From Gordionus sp. m RMFG-2023 (taxonomy: Eukaryota > Nematomorpha > Gordioida > Chordodea > Parachordodidae), in NCBI RefSeq assembly GCF_954871325.1, contig NC_088775.1, positions 64,829,561 to 64,893,560 of the forward strand: DNA of 64,000 nt, in the 5' to 3' direction. Positions within the stretch are counted from its first letter, which is position 1, and each line of letters starts with the position of its first letter. This document shows, in pieces, positions 34,501 to 46,080 of the stretch. The position numbers and the translations under genes were made by a program. The notes beneath the pieces are model-generated. The model saw only the letters and a list, made by a program, of their open reading frames with translations. It searched no databases and was not told the origin of the DNA.

Positions 34501-35331
34501 AATTTCAGTCCAAACAAAAAAAACAAATCGAAATTTTCATTCTCATAATCGTTGTTCCTTTTATCCTGCTTAAAATTTGATAAAAATATGCAAAGGGATT
34601 ATTAAAGATAGTTGTAACCTATGTTAAATTTTAAACTTTTAAGATATGGATTCACAATCTTATTCCTTTAATTAATAAATTTTAATTCTACATTATAAAA
34701 ATGTATAACCTTGCATTCACAGTTAGCAAATATTTTTGTATACTCGTGGCAAAATAGTGCTGAGTCTGAATTCAGGGTAGGATTTTTATAGATAGAACTT
34801 AAAAACATATGAATATTATTTAGTAATATGATACAATCAACATCCTATAAATTTAATGTTAAGATTTTATTATGGTCAAAATAGATTACAATCTATATTT
34901 TAACCCATTTACATCAAAGAACTTTAAAAATAACGATTTTAAAAATTGTCACTTTTCAATGGTATATTTTCATGAAATTTTAATTTAGCATGTTTACAAT
35001 CTATATTTTAACCCATTTGCAACAAAAATATTCAAAAAAACCTTATTAACAACGATTATGACAATTGTAACTTATCTATGGTACATCTTCGCTGAAATTT
35101 TATTTTAACATGTAAGCAATTTATATATATTTATTTATTTTTTTTATCGAATTATACTTTATTAATAAAAATATTTAATACATTGAACGTTAAAAGTAAA
35201 ACATATATACGTAATTTAAAAAAATATATATATTAAAAATGTCATGTAAACTATAAAATCTATATAAAAAACTGTATAATAAAAAAAATAAAATAATTAG
35301 AATAGTGAATTGTATGTTGGGTGGGAGGAGG

Positions 35332-36045
35332 TTAAGAAAGAGAGCCATGGATGGCAATGCAGTTAGATCTGCATATATCAATAGATATGCGCTGTCTGAG
35401 ATAGAAGCCTTCCTGAGGATCACCAGTGATGGCGCGGATTTTTTTACCGAGGGTTTTGAAGAAGGTTAGGGCATGATTGCCAAAAGACCCGGTTGTGTCG
35501 GATACGATTGGTATGAGATTGCAATTTGTTAGGGAAGTGTATTTATTAATTTTCGAGTTTTCAGCTCGCATGAATGAGTTCTTATTAAAGGACGGAGCAA
35601 ATCGGTCGATGCAGGTATAGTCCCATGCTAATGGAATTCCATTACTCCATGGTATTAATGTCAGCCCATCTGGACGTATATTATTCTCGGTTGAGAGGCC
35701 ACAGGGTTCGAAGGTTGCTGGAATTTGAGCTGAGCGTAGAGCACGGAGAATGGTGCCATTAACTGCACTGTGTCGAGAATGTCTACCTTTAGAGAATCGA
35801 CAATGAAGAGGATGATGTCCAAAACAATCAACGGGTTGGGAACATAATGTACATGTGGAGTTGGCCAGTATTTTACCACCAAGACGGAGACCTATTGCTA
35901 TGCGTAATTATTCGTTTGTTAAGAGAAGTCCTAAGTTTGAGCTGGGCAAAGCTTCTAACTATTCATAGCCCGTTAGGGAAGGCAAAAGTTGTGGAACTTG
36001 CAGTTGTGAGAGAGAGAGATGATCAACTGTTAAGGTTTCATCAAC
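35332..36045 (-). pseudogene. LINE restriction-like endonuclease portion
   Basis: Continuing in a shifted frame: LEALPSSNLGLLL and RIAIGLRLGGKILANS precede a zinc-binding cluster CTLCSQPVDCFGHHPLHC. Then come RHSAVNGTILRALRSAQIP, EPCGLS, the nuclease motif RPDG (35665-35676), AWDYTCIDRFAP (35614-35628 and onward) and a tail TGDPQEGFYLRQRISIDICR before the stop. The CCHC finger, RPD and the following WD carboxylate form the PD-(D/E)XK-like endonuclease of this LINE class. Two in-frame stops lie upstream of the finger (35908-35910 and 35959-35961). The catalytic residues themselves look intact. Confidence 0.88.
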
Positions 36046-37525
36046 TGTAATGGGAGATAATAAAATGTGAAAGGATTGATGGGGATCCCTTAGAAGCAGC
36101 ACTCGATATTAGATATTCAACGGAGTAACGTATTAAGGGAAGATCCCAGTCATGTTGCTTTCGTGATGTGGGGATTGGAGCGGAGAAGGAATTCTCTTTC
36201 CATATTGCTAGGGCGTGGAGAAAGTGGGGGTCTGTGCGATTATTGTTAAGTGATAGCATAATTAAGCGGGAGCTTGATTCTGAGGCTAAAAAAGCAGCAA
36301 GACTGAGTGACACGGGTGATCTTAAGCCAAGACCCCCAAATTTCGAGGGTAAGGAGGCCTGCATCCAAGAATTAGGGCTGAATTTTATATTAAGGATGCC
36401 TTCTAAAGAGTCTTTGATTGTTGATTCAATTTGGGTGAGAATTTCCGGGTATAAGAAAAGTGGGACAGAGCGGAAGGCGTGTTGGATTTTTGGGATAAAG
36501 AAAAAGTTTTTGAGAAGGAACAAAGCTTGATGGGAGGGAAGGACTTGAAGGATTTTATGTAAAAGGTAGAAATTACGGAGAAATTTTGTTTTTAAATGTT
36601 CGATTGCTTTATTGCCGCCTATTGGAGATCCAAGATGTGTGAACCCGGATAAATTAATGGGTGTGAAGTTGTGAGGAACGATGAAGGTTTCATCTGGTGA
36701 ATAAAATTCACATTTGTTGTTATTGAGAGACAACCCTGTAATATTGGTTAGATTATTTATTATAGGCGCTATTTTTAGGAGTTCATCATATGGACCAGCA
36801 AGGGTTCCATCATCCAAATACCAAACATTGAGGGTCAAATTTGTCTCACGATTTATCGATTCAATGATCGGCTGGATACCTAAGCAAAAAAGGGCGGGGC
36901 GAAGGGGATCACCCTGTTAAATGCCTTGTCTTGATTTAATTATAGTATTGTTGAATTTAAGGTGGGATGAATTGTTATAAGAGGCAAAATGAAATGGAGA
37001 AAATTCTGGAAAAGCGTCACGGAAAATAGGGAGAAAGTGTTCTCGTTTTAAAGAGTTAAAGGCGTTTTTAAAATCCACTTTTAGTATGCAGTTTTTAGTG
37101 GAGTGAAGTTGGATACGTGTGGCGTGGGAGGCTGCCTCACAACCGGAAGGTATGTTGAAGCCAAGCTGATGGGGAATTAATCGCTCGGTGAGCTTGCTTT
37201 TAATGCGGCTACAAATAATTTTAGATATAATTCGGCGGAAAATAGAGCCAACAGCGATTGGGCGAATGCCGCCATTTTTTTTGTTTAAGGCTATTAAGCG
37301 TGCACCGTGAATAAGAGGTTGTACTGTAGAAGGTATGTTGTCGTTTAAAATATGATTAAGTAGAGTTGTTATGTTGTTTATAAGTTCAATGCTGGTTGTT
37401 GATTTGGTAAGGTCCTGAAGGTATATAGCTCTAAAACCGTCAAGTCCTCCTGAGGAGTCTTTTCTGAAAGAGGCTATTGCCTTAGTAACTTCTATGACAG
37501 TTAAAGGAGGGGTAGGAATGGATTT
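36041..37525 (-). pseudogene. LINE reverse transcriptase portion
   Basis: The frame shows SSGGLDGFRAIYLQDL, GGIRPIAVGSIFRRI, NCILKVDFKNAFNSLKREHF, then QGDPLRPALFCLG and the catalytic NVWYLDDGTLAG (YLDD near 36810), followed by the thumb region with GFTHLGSPIGG and PSKFGGLGLRSP. These are the RT fingers, palm and thumb in order. A TAA stop (36917-36919) replaces a residue of the GVQQGDPL-type motif. The unbroken part after it is 265 codons long (36838-36041), ending in a frameshift into the next block. Confidence 0.9.
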
Positions 37526-37529
37526 GCGT

Positions 37530-38870
37530 CTAAAAAATTCAAATAATTTTAAAAATAACGATTATGACAATTGTCACCTTTCTATGGTGCATCCTCATGA
37601 AATTTTAATTTAACATGTTTTCAATCTATATTTTTACCCATTTGTGTCAAAAAAGTTTAAAATAACGATTATGACAATTGTCACTTATCTAGGGTACATC
37701 TTAACTGAAATTTTATTTTAACATGTTTGTAATACTTATTTTATCCCATTTACGTCAAAAAAATTCAAAAAGTTTAAAAATAGCGATTATGACAATTGTC
37801 ACTTTTCTATGGTACATCTTCATGAAATTTTAATTTAACATGTTTACAATCTATATTTTTACCCATTTGCGTCAAAATCATTCATAAAACTTTAAAAATA
37901 ACGATTATGACAATTGTCATATATAAGGTACATTTTCACTGAAATTTTATTTTAACATGTTAGCAATACTTATTTTAGCACATTTACGTCAAAAAAATTT
38001 TAAAAAGTTATAAAATAACGATTATGACAATTGTCACTTTTCTATGGTACATCTTCATGAAATTTTAAATATACATGTTTACAATCTATATTTTTACCCA
38101 TTTACCTTAAAAAAGTTTAAAAATAATGATTATGATAATTGTCACTTATCTAGGGTACATCTTCACTGAAGTTTTATTTAAACATACTAGAGCAATACTT
38201 ATTTTAACGCATTTTGGTCAAAAAACTTTAAAAATAACGATTATGACAATTGTCACTTTTCAATGGTAGATCTTCATGAGATTTTAATTTAGCATGTTTG
38301 CAATCTATATTTTTACCCATTTGCAACAAAAAAATTCAAAAAACTTTATAAACAACGATTATGACAGTTGTCACTTTTCAATGGTAGATCTTTATGAAAT
38401 TTTAATTAAGCATGTTTACAATCTATATTTTTACCCATTTACAACAAAAAAATTCAAAAAAACTTTAAACAACGATTATGACAATTTTAACTTATATCTA
38501 TGGTACATCTTCACTGAAATTTTATTTTAACATGTAACAACTTATATTTTTGCCCATTTACGTCAAAAAATTGTAAAAAAACTTTAAAAATAATGATTAT
38601 GACTATTGTCGCTTTTATATGGTACATCCTAATTGAAATTATAATTTAACATGTTAAAAATACATATTTTTGCCCATTAGCGTTAAAAAAATCTAATATG
38701 TTTAAAAATACCGATTATGATAATTGCCATATTTCCAAGGAACATCTTCGTTGAATTTATAATTTAACATCTTTACAATACAAATGATATTTTTACCCTA
38801 TTGAGTCAAAAAATTTGAAAAATCTTAAAAATAACGAATATGACAATTGTCACATTAAAATATTATCCTT
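37530..38870. repeat. GACAATTGTC tandem array, right arm
   Basis: About twelve units of roughly 116 bp, the inverse of 33700-34500 (CGATTATGACAATTGTCAC ... GGTACATCTTCA ... AACATGTTTACAATC). A further short block of the same units lies at 34900-35120 on the other side of the LINE. Frames such as plus 38294-38530 are repeat artefacts. Confidence 0.75.
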
Positions 38871-38879
38871 AAAAAGATC

Positions 38880-39290
38880 ATAAAATAACATAAATAAGTT
38901 AAATATAAATATTTTAAGAAAAATTATTTAGAAAACCCACCTCTTTTAATATACTTAAGAAATAGATAATTTCACAAAAATGATAAAAAAAACTATAAAA
39001 GATTTCACCTAAAAATTGTATATTTATTTATAATAAAGTTCACAAAAGAATTCCTCAAAAAAGATATATTTACAAAGAAGATTTAAAATTTTTATCATAT
39101 AATATGTTCAAAAACCTTTTGAACTTCAAGAAATATTTTTTACTTAAAATCTTGGGCGTGAAAATCACTAATAAATTGTAACAAAAATAATATTACAATA
39201 GTAGCATATCATTTTTTATTAAAAAACATCAAATAATAAATAATATGTTGTTTTCTTTTAAATAAATGCATTCAATATATTTATTGTTTC
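38880..39290 (-). repeat. Shared foldback subterminal module, copy 3 (inverse)
   Basis: Inverse partner of 33190-33640: AGAAAACCCACCTCTTTTA, AAAAGATTTCACCT, GGGCGTGAAAATCACTAATA and TTGTAACAAAAATAATATTA. Confidence 0.7.
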
Positions 39291-39294
39291 GGTT

Positions 39295-39530
39295 AATGCG
39301 CTCGCGATAATGACTTCGCGCAAACATATTCGCTATAAAAAATTCGCTGTAAAGTGTTCACGTAAAATGTTTCGCTAAAATGTAATTGCTCTAATAAATT
39401 CGCGGTTCAGGTTTCGCGGAAATAAATTCGCGACAATGACTTCGCGAAATTGTCTTCGCTAAATATGTTTCGCGGAGATAAATTCGCAGAATTGGTTTCG
39501 CGATAAAAGTTTCGCTGAATTGACCTGATA
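39295..39530 (-). repeat. TTCGCGATA array, right arm
   Basis: Inverse of the TATCGCGAA array: about fourteen TTCGC, TTCGCGA or TTCGCT words at a 15-17 bp rhythm, ending in GATAAAAGTTTCGCTGAATT. Confidence 0.75.
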
Positions 39531-39544
39531 CGAATTTTTTCAAC

Positions 39545-39780
39545 TAAGGCTTAGCCTAGTCGATTTATTTTGTCTAAGGCTAAGTCTCAGCCGATTTATT
39601 TTGGGCAAAGCTAGGCTAATCTTAAGCCTATTTTGATTGGCTAAGCTTTTGAATAGCTAAGGCTAAGCTTAAGCCTATTTTGATTGGCTAAGGTAAGTTA
39701 AAACCTATTTTGATTGGCTAAGGTTGTGTTAAGTTGATTTTGACTGGCTAACGCTCTGTTTTAGTGTAAATTTAATAATA
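39545..39780. repeat. GGCTAAGG / CTTAAGCCTATTTTGATT array
   Basis: About six degenerate units of 35-45 bp, each with GGCTAAG and TTAAGCCTATTTTGATTGG. Only a short stub of it exists on the opposite side (32890-32940). Confidence 0.6.
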
Positions 39781-39974
39781 AAGTAATTCAGAAACAATTG
39801 TCATACATATTCATCATTTTTAAAACTTCATTGTATTTTAATGAAATTAAGTATATATTTTAAATCTGTTTCAGTGGAAATTAAATACTATATAAAATAT
39901 AGCCAGTTTTTATTAATGAAAATGGTAATAATGAATATTTTAAATAGTTTTTAGTAATTCAATAATGTAATTCA

Positions 39975-40240
39975 GACATCAGGTCTATACAGCGAAACTT
40001 ATTGCAAAGGAATTTTATAGCGAGGGTAATATACCGAAACCAATTCCGTAAATTTTAATACGCAAAACATATCGCGAATTTATTTCCGCAATGCTTTAAA
40101 CGTGAATTCATTAGAGCGAATACATTTTAACGAAACTTTTATCGCGAACCCTTTACAGCAGATTTTTTACCGCGAATGTGTTTTCAAGTTATTATAGCGA
40201 GCGCCTTACCGCGAAACAATAAATATATTGTGAATGCATT
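39975..40240 (+). repeat. Diverged AGCGAA array, partial copy
   Basis: A further, decayed TATCGCGAA-type array (ACAGCGAAACTTATTGC, TTTTATCGCGAACCC, TTACCGCGAATG). It is in the same orientation as the left arm of element F, so it marks a second, fragmentary element. Confidence 0.55.
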
Positions 40241-40389
40241 TATTTATAGGAAAACATATTGAATATTAATTTACTCACAAAAGTTCCTTAAATCATAAAC
40301 ACGAAATGTTTTATGAATCTTTTGTTACCTCTTGTCTATTAAGTAAGCATTATCTGATATGATAAAAAATAATTAACCAATATCTTTCC

Positions 40390-40725
40390 TTTCTGGGCTC
40401 TCCTCACTTAGCTTGTATTCCATGTGATCTTTTTACTGTTCTATTATATGTATTATGCGGCCTCCTGTTTACTTCGAGATTCTAACTCATTGATTTTATT
40501 ATAATTCTGGTATGCAACCCCCGGCTGTACCCTATTATTTTTCCCACAATAATAATTTGTTCCTGGCACTTTATCTATGTCACTAAGATGTTCGTCTGGT
40601 TCTTGATTCTGTAGAACGTGAGTTGGAATATTGCAATCTTAGATTTGATGGCCGTATGATCTGCAACGGAAACATCTCTTGAATTACTCGAATTTTTGTT
40701 TTTTAATTTCCATTTTTTTTAAAAT
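40390..40725 (-). mobile_element. LTR retrotransposon gag fragment with zinc knuckle
   Basis: A fossil fragment on the minus strand. It has one CCHC zinc-knuckle region (CFRCRSYGHQ ... DC, near 40680-40640) followed by NIPTHVLQNQEPDEHLSD and a tail. The knuckle places it in the nucleocapsid part of a retrotransposon gag gene. The rest of the element is not recognised here. Broken; age not assessable from so short a piece. Confidence 0.6.
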
Positions 40726-41350
40726 TATCCTCACATAGATGATTTGTTCTTGTGTTTCAATTTTGTAGCTCATCACAAAATATATATTTTATTATTTTTT
40801 TTTATTTTAATAAATACACAAATTTATTTAAAAAAAAAAAATTATTTAAACTTTTAAATTATCGTACATAAAAAATATAATTAATTAATAAGTTTTTTTT
40901 TAAAACAAAATTACTAATTATTACTTATCATTCTTTAATAATTTTTCTCTTTTTATCACATAAATTATTTACATATTACCCTCTATGCAATTCAAATAAA
41001 AGAAAAACAATTTTCTCTAAAACAACACTCGTGTTATTTTCTTTTAAAAAAAATATTTTACTCCTTATTTTTCTTTCCCTAAAAGTGCATTAAATATAAG
41101 CCATTTATATGCATAAATAAACTTTCACTAAAATACACTTGTGTTTTTGACATATTTTAATTTTCACTTATCTTTCCCTAAAAGTGTATTAAAGATATAT
41201 ATTTATCACTTGTGTTTTTACAATATTTCGATTTTATTTTATTTTTATTTTTCTTTCTCTGAAACAAAAACACACAAAACATGTTATTTAAAAATATTCC
41301 CTCATAAAATCAAATTATAGATAATCTGATATTACAAAAATTATTGAAGT
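40726..41350. other. AT-rich stretch, possible 3' LTR zone
   Basis: Non-coding and very AT-rich. It lies where the 3' LTR of the following gypsy element would be, but no sequence convincingly repeated at the other end of the element was found by eye. Confidence 0.35.
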
Positions 41351-41496
41351 ACATAAAGAGTTACGTCTTAAAAAAAATTCTAGGAACCAAAAATTCCGGT
41401 TTTTTATGGACTAACTTAATTCACTTCTTTATTATACACCCTCAAAAAATCATTATGACGTACTCCCACAGTACCATCATCAAATCGTATGTTACA

Positions 41497-42509
41497 TTAT
41501 TTACTCCCAATATCATCTATGACACAACCCTTCTCCCATTTCTTTTTATGATCAAAAAGTCTTCCCCAAATAATTTTTCCCACAGGAAATTTTACATTAG
41601 TTTTTTCATAAGATAATATATTATCAATCTCCTTTGACTTAAGAAAATCCAAGGGTAATCTGGTTCTTCTACCCAAAAATAATTCAACAGGAGTAATTCC
41701 CTCCTTATTCCTTGAATTATTATAATATAACTGGGATAACCAGACTTCATTTTTTTCTTGTTTAGATTTTTTTAACCAATTTTTCACTATGGCTACCATT
41801 CTTTCAGCCTGGCCATTAGAGCTAGGATGATAGGGTGGAGTCAAAATATGTTCAATCTTAATTGAATTACAAAATTGTTTAAAATTTTCACTTATAAAGG
41901 ACCTCCATCCGATACAATTATTTTAGGAATTCCAAATTTAGCCCACAATTTTTGTAATAATTTAATAACAACTTAAGTTGTTAACCCTTGAACTTCTTCA
42001 AATTCAATCCACTTGGAATATGAATCCACAACCAAAAAATATGATTTTTTATCCAATTCCAAAAAATCAATGTGGAAACGTTCCCATGATTTATTTGATT
42101 TTGTCCATACTTGTCCCATCTCTTTACAGGGCATAACGGCACAGATATTACATGGAACACATTCCCTTGTAATTTTTTCTATATCATTACCCATCCCAGG
42201 CCACCATACATATTCACGAGCCCAAGATTTCATTTTAACTTGACTTTGGTGTCCTGCATGTAATAAATTAATTATTTTAGCACGTAATTTCAACGGAATT
42301 ACTGCCCTATTTCCCCTCATTAAACAATCATCCACTACAGATAATTCTTTTTCAAATTTTTGATAAATTTTATAATTATTTTTCCATGGTTTCTTTCCCA
42401 TTAAAAATAATTTTATTTGTCTCAATACTTTATCTTTTAAAGTATATGATTTGAGATCTTCCCAAGTTGTAGGACCTCCTTTTAACATATATGATAGAGT
42501 TCGCACCAA
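41497..42509 (-). pseudogene. gypsy integrase region
   Basis: Shows the H2C2 zinc-binding part (LLHAGHQSQVKMKSWAREYV, WWPGMGNDIEKITRECVPCN), the catalytic core start (FHIDFLELDKKSYFLVVD) and the end of the core (PPYHPSSNGQAERMVAIVKN). A C-terminal part (KIIWGRLFDHKKKWEKGCV) resembles the GPY/F-type tail. Fossil. Confidence 0.88.
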
Positions 42510-42834
42510 TGCATCTTTCTCTATTTATAATCATGTTATCAGTTATTTCAGGAGTAGCCCAACCTGCTCCTAATCTCGACAATATATCTGGCAAATGATT
42601 TTCTCTTCCTCGCCTATATTTTATTTCCACATTAAAACTTCCCACAAGTAACAACCACCGTTGTAACCTCGGGGACATCATTAATTCTTTGTTATCTTTC
42701 TTGAACAAATGAATTAATTGCTTGTGATCTGTATAAATCACAAATCTTTTCCCGATTGAATATTCGCGACATTTGGTCAACCCAAAAATAATCGCTAAAG
42801 CCTCCTGTTCTATAACAGAATATCTAGTTTCCAC
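42430..42834 (-). pseudogene. gypsy RNase H region
   Basis: Continues pol with METRYSVIEQEALAIIFGL, VIYTDHKQLIHLF and ending near PRLQRWLLLV and HLPDILSRLG, the usual RNase H strands and the tail before integrase. Fossil. Confidence 0.88.
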
Positions 42835-42835
42835 T

Positions 42836-43795
42836 TCATGAAATATTCATGAAAAAAATAATAATTGGTCTCTCTAAACCATCAATGACATGTAATAATA
42901 CGCCTCCGACACCTTTATTTGATGCATCAACAACAAGAATTATCTCCAAGTCATGGTTAAAACACACTAAAATTGGTTCCTCACCAATTTTTCTCTTTAA
43001 ATTTTCAAAAGCATTTCTTTGTTCAATTTTCCACTCAAAATTAACACCTTTTTTTAATAAGTCATATAGTGGAGCTGCTATTTTTGCAAAATTATCCACA
43101 AATCTATGATAATAATTTATCATGCCCATAAAAGATTGTACTTCGGCTTTATTACTAGGCTGATTTATGTTTAAAATATTATTTAAATTTTTATCAAGTG
43201 GTTTCACTTCAGCTCCATTAATTTGATGACCCAAATATACTATTTCGGTGACACCAAGAATGCATTTCTCTTTACAAGCTTTTAACCCTTTATCTTGAAT
43301 TCTCTTGGAAACCTCTTCAAGACGTTGACTATGTTGCTCTGACGTCCCTCCAGTTATCAACACATCGTCCATATAATAAAATACACCTTTCAAACCCTGA
43401 AAAATTGATGCCATTGTTCTCTGAAAAATAGGTGCAGATACACTTAACCCAAAAGGTAATCTACAAAACGCAAATAATCCTTTAGGCGTTGTTATTTTCA
43501 ACAATTTACGAATTTCTTCTTTCAAAGGCAATTGTAAATATGCTGATGAAAAATCAACTTTTGAAAAATATTTGGCTCCCTTTAAATTTGCCAAAATTTC
43601 TTCAATTCGAGGTAATGGATATTTCACTTCCACAGACCATTTGTTAAGTGTTACTCGAAAATCTGCACATAATCTAAGTTTTCCATTAGATTTTTTAACA
43701 TGTACTAATGGTGTAGCCCATTCACTATATTCCACAGGAATAATAATACCATCATTAACCCATTTATCTAATTCTTCGTTGATTTCTTTTTCCAC
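42836..43795 (-). pseudogene. gypsy reverse transcriptase region
   Basis: A 319-codon open stretch with the Ty3/gypsy RT motifs in order: WATPLVHVKKSNGKLRLCAD, KYFSKVDFSSAYLQLPL, PFGLSVSAPIFQRTM and the catalytic YYMDDVLITG, then YLGHQINGAEV and the connection region FMGMINYYHRFV. The start of RNase H (LEIILVVDASNKGVGGVLLH) follows. Fossil fragment of pol. Confidence 0.9.
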
Positions 43796-44189
43796 TCAAA
43801 AGGAACTCTACGACATGCTAAGAAAATAGGTGAAAATCCCTCTTTTAATTTTAAATCCACTTGATAATCATTTAGACATCCAAAGTGTCTTCAAAAATTA
43901 TATCATATTTTTCAACTAAAATAGGTATAGCATTTTCAACTCTATTTAATTCATTAATTTCATTATTAATTTTTTTATCATTATCAACTTCACTATTGAT
44001 CTTATATTGATTTGAATCTATTATTAATTTTGCGGGATATTCACAAATATTATTAACTATAGATTCTTTCACTTCACTCATTAATTTATTCATTTCCCTT
44101 TCTTTAAGCTTTTCCCTGACTTCATTAGCCATTATTTTTCTTTCGGCATTATCTCTAGCCAATTCGCTATCAATTATATCCCAATATTA

Positions 44190-44840
44190 TTTCTAGGTCC
44201 AAGTTTGCTAATCCAAGCCCAACCCATAATTGTTTCAACCAGTGGCGTAGCTAGGAATTTTCCTTAGAGGGGGTCCATACATATAAAAGCTGGGGAGCTT
44301 CGCCCCCAGACCTCCTTTTACAAATCATAACCATATCTTCGATAATATATAATAAATATATTTTTTAAATGATTATTCTCAATGACTTTATAATAATACT
44401 ATCCAGAATAATTTCAAAAGTAATATAATATCCTTCCACAAACATCAAAACCAGAAAAATATAATTCATATAAAATCACTTTTAAGTCTTTTGAACGTAT
44501 AATCTAAAAAAAATTTTTGCTCTGGGAAGGGTCCAAACCCAAAAACAACCCCTGTAGCTACGCCACTGGTTTCAACATTTTTTTTCACTATCCATAAATC
44601 TAAAATTATAGGAATATCTTGGAAAAGAACATCCCATTGCGTTCTACCCAAAACTTTAATTTCAGATCCATCAAATTGTTTTATACACATATTTATTTTT
44701 TTAATACTATATTTAGGCCAATATTTATAAAAATTTTCACAAGACATGATTGAAATACTTGCCCCGGTATCAAATAACATATCAACCATTTGTCCACCAA
44801 TTTTTAAATTAATATGAGGACATGAACTTTGTTCCTTTAC
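44190..44840 (-). pseudogene. gypsy protease region, interrupted by a MITE
   Basis: Shows the retroviral-type aspartic protease pattern: active-site segment MLFDTGASISIMS, then VLGRTQWDV and ILDLWIVKKNVET, followed beyond the inserted MITE by IMGWAWISKLGP. The protease processes the gag-pol polyprotein. Fossil. Confidence 0.8.
44240..44568. mobile_element. hAT MITE inserted in gypsy protease
   Basis: A 329-bp element with inverted ends CAGTGGCGTAGCTAGG and GTAGCTACGCCACTG, flanked by a perfect 8-bp duplication GTTTCAAC (44232-44239 and 44569-44576). Internal words (GCTTCGCCCCCAGACC) are GC-rich. CAGTGGCGTAGCTA ends are a familiar hAT terminus in animals. No coding capacity. Inserted after the gypsy copy. 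Confidence 0.9.
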
Positions 44841-45265
44841 TCCCTCAGTTTTTAATTTTTATGCATTATAATCGGCTGAATATTATTAATTTTAATCTCA
44901 TTTTCGCTATAATTAATATTCATATCTAAATTCACCTCAGAATTTAAAAGTCTCTGAATTTCATTTATGTTTTTATTAAAAATCTCCCATGTATATTTCT
45001 CACTTGTTTGATTACAATAATCCTTTTTATTCAATTATTGGTTAATTTAAAATTTTTTATTTCATCAAAATGACAATAAAAATTTCCTACATTACAACTC
45101 TTTTTATTCGAGTTAAATTTCAATGTATAATAAACATTCCCATAATGATTATCTATTTTACTATATATCCACAAAATTTTTAATAAAACTATATATATCA
45201 CAAAATTTAATATTCTTTAAATATAATTTATTTATTTTTATATGATTCTCTTTCAAATCATATAG

Positions 45266-46080
45266 TCACTGCCCACTCACACTTTGAATACAATGTATTG
45301 CAATGTGTCCCAATTCCTCACATCTGAAACACATTCGATCATTATCTGTATTATATATTTCTTTTTTATCCACATTTATAATATTAGGATTTTGTATATT
45401 TCGAACCACTGGATCTATCACTACCGATGTTCGTTGAGGAAATCCACTTTTAAAATTGGCTTCTTGAGGAAATCCACTTTTGAAATTGGCTTCTTTCACC
45501 ATGCAATTTCGCTTTATATGTCCCACAAAACCACATCTATGACGCACTATGTCATTTTTTTCACTTGATTTTGCAGTAACATTCACATTGGTTTTTCGAT
45601 CAATAGCAATTTTTACCAACATGTCCTTTTCTTCCACAAAGTTCACAACTTTCAATCATATTATTATTTTTAATTTTTAAGTTAGAAACTTCACTAGACA
45701 ATTTTTTCATACTTTCTCTCATTTCTCTAATTTCACTTAAAATTAGAGATTCCTCGGTACTTTTGTCTCAAAGTATTATTTTTATTATTATTTTTCAAAA
45801 TTTCTACTGGTTTCTCGATTAAAACCTCAGATATTTGCTTTTTAAATTCTATCACAATTGAATTTAATTTTTTATTTATATCCTCCGATATGCCAATATT
45901 TTGAGGAAAATTAAATACTTCACCCGTATATAATATTCTCTCTGATTGTTTTTCTGGTATAACAATCTTTTTACCATTTAAATTTTTTAATTTTAATAAA
46001 ATTAAATGTAAACTATTTTTGATATCTTCAGAAATATCTAAAGATTTATTGCTATTTAGATCACCTAATTTCATTATTTT
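45266..46080 (-). pseudogene. gypsy gag region with CCHC knuckle
   Basis: Contains an Asn/Lys-rich region and the zinc knuckle CFRCEELGHIAIHC, with a second knuckle-like segment (RHRCGFVGHIKRNC) upstream. These belong to the nucleocapsid part of gag, which binds the element's RNA. A short exact duplication (EANFKSGFPQ twice) lies between the two knuckles. Fossil. Confidence 0.75.

Larger units (their letters stand above)
35125..37525 (-). mobile_element. LINE with restriction-like endonuclease, 5'-truncated
   Basis: A non-LTR retrotransposon on the minus strand, reading from reverse transcriptase to a C-terminal endonuclease. It is cut off just before the first RT motif and ends in an A-rich tail with AATAAAG near 35150. 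It lies inside one unit of the GACAATTGTC array: the array stops at about 35120 and resumes at about 37526. C-terminal CCHC plus RPD...D architecture is that of R2-superfamily LINEs (R2, CRE, NeSL, R4, HERO). The exact clade is not assigned. 5' truncation is normal for LINE insertions. Three in-frame stops and one frameshift are present, so it is dead but not ancient. Confidence 0.88.
32880..39620. mobile_element. Giant foldback element F (6.7 kb)
   Basis: A mirror-image structure. From outside inward each arm has a GGCTAAGCC/GGCTTAGCC zone, a TATCGCGAA array (32955-33170, 39295-39530), the shared module (33190-33640, 38880-39290), and a ~116-bp tandem array centred on the palindrome GACAATTGTC (33700-34500, and 34900-35120 plus 37530-38870). 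A LINE sits in the middle array. The arms differ in unit number (about 7 left and 12 or more right) and sequence, so they are not an assembly mirror. No transposase or clear TSD was found. Structure resembles FB-type foldback transposons. Confidence 0.7.

Noticed and set aside
32880-39620. Mirror symmetry as an assembly artefact
   Set aside because: The two arms differ clearly in sequence and in unit number; an artefactual inverted duplication would be near identical. Long reads would still be the final test.
42849-43829. Plus-strand frames over the gypsy region
   Set aside because: They are antisense shadows of reverse transcriptase on the minus strand.
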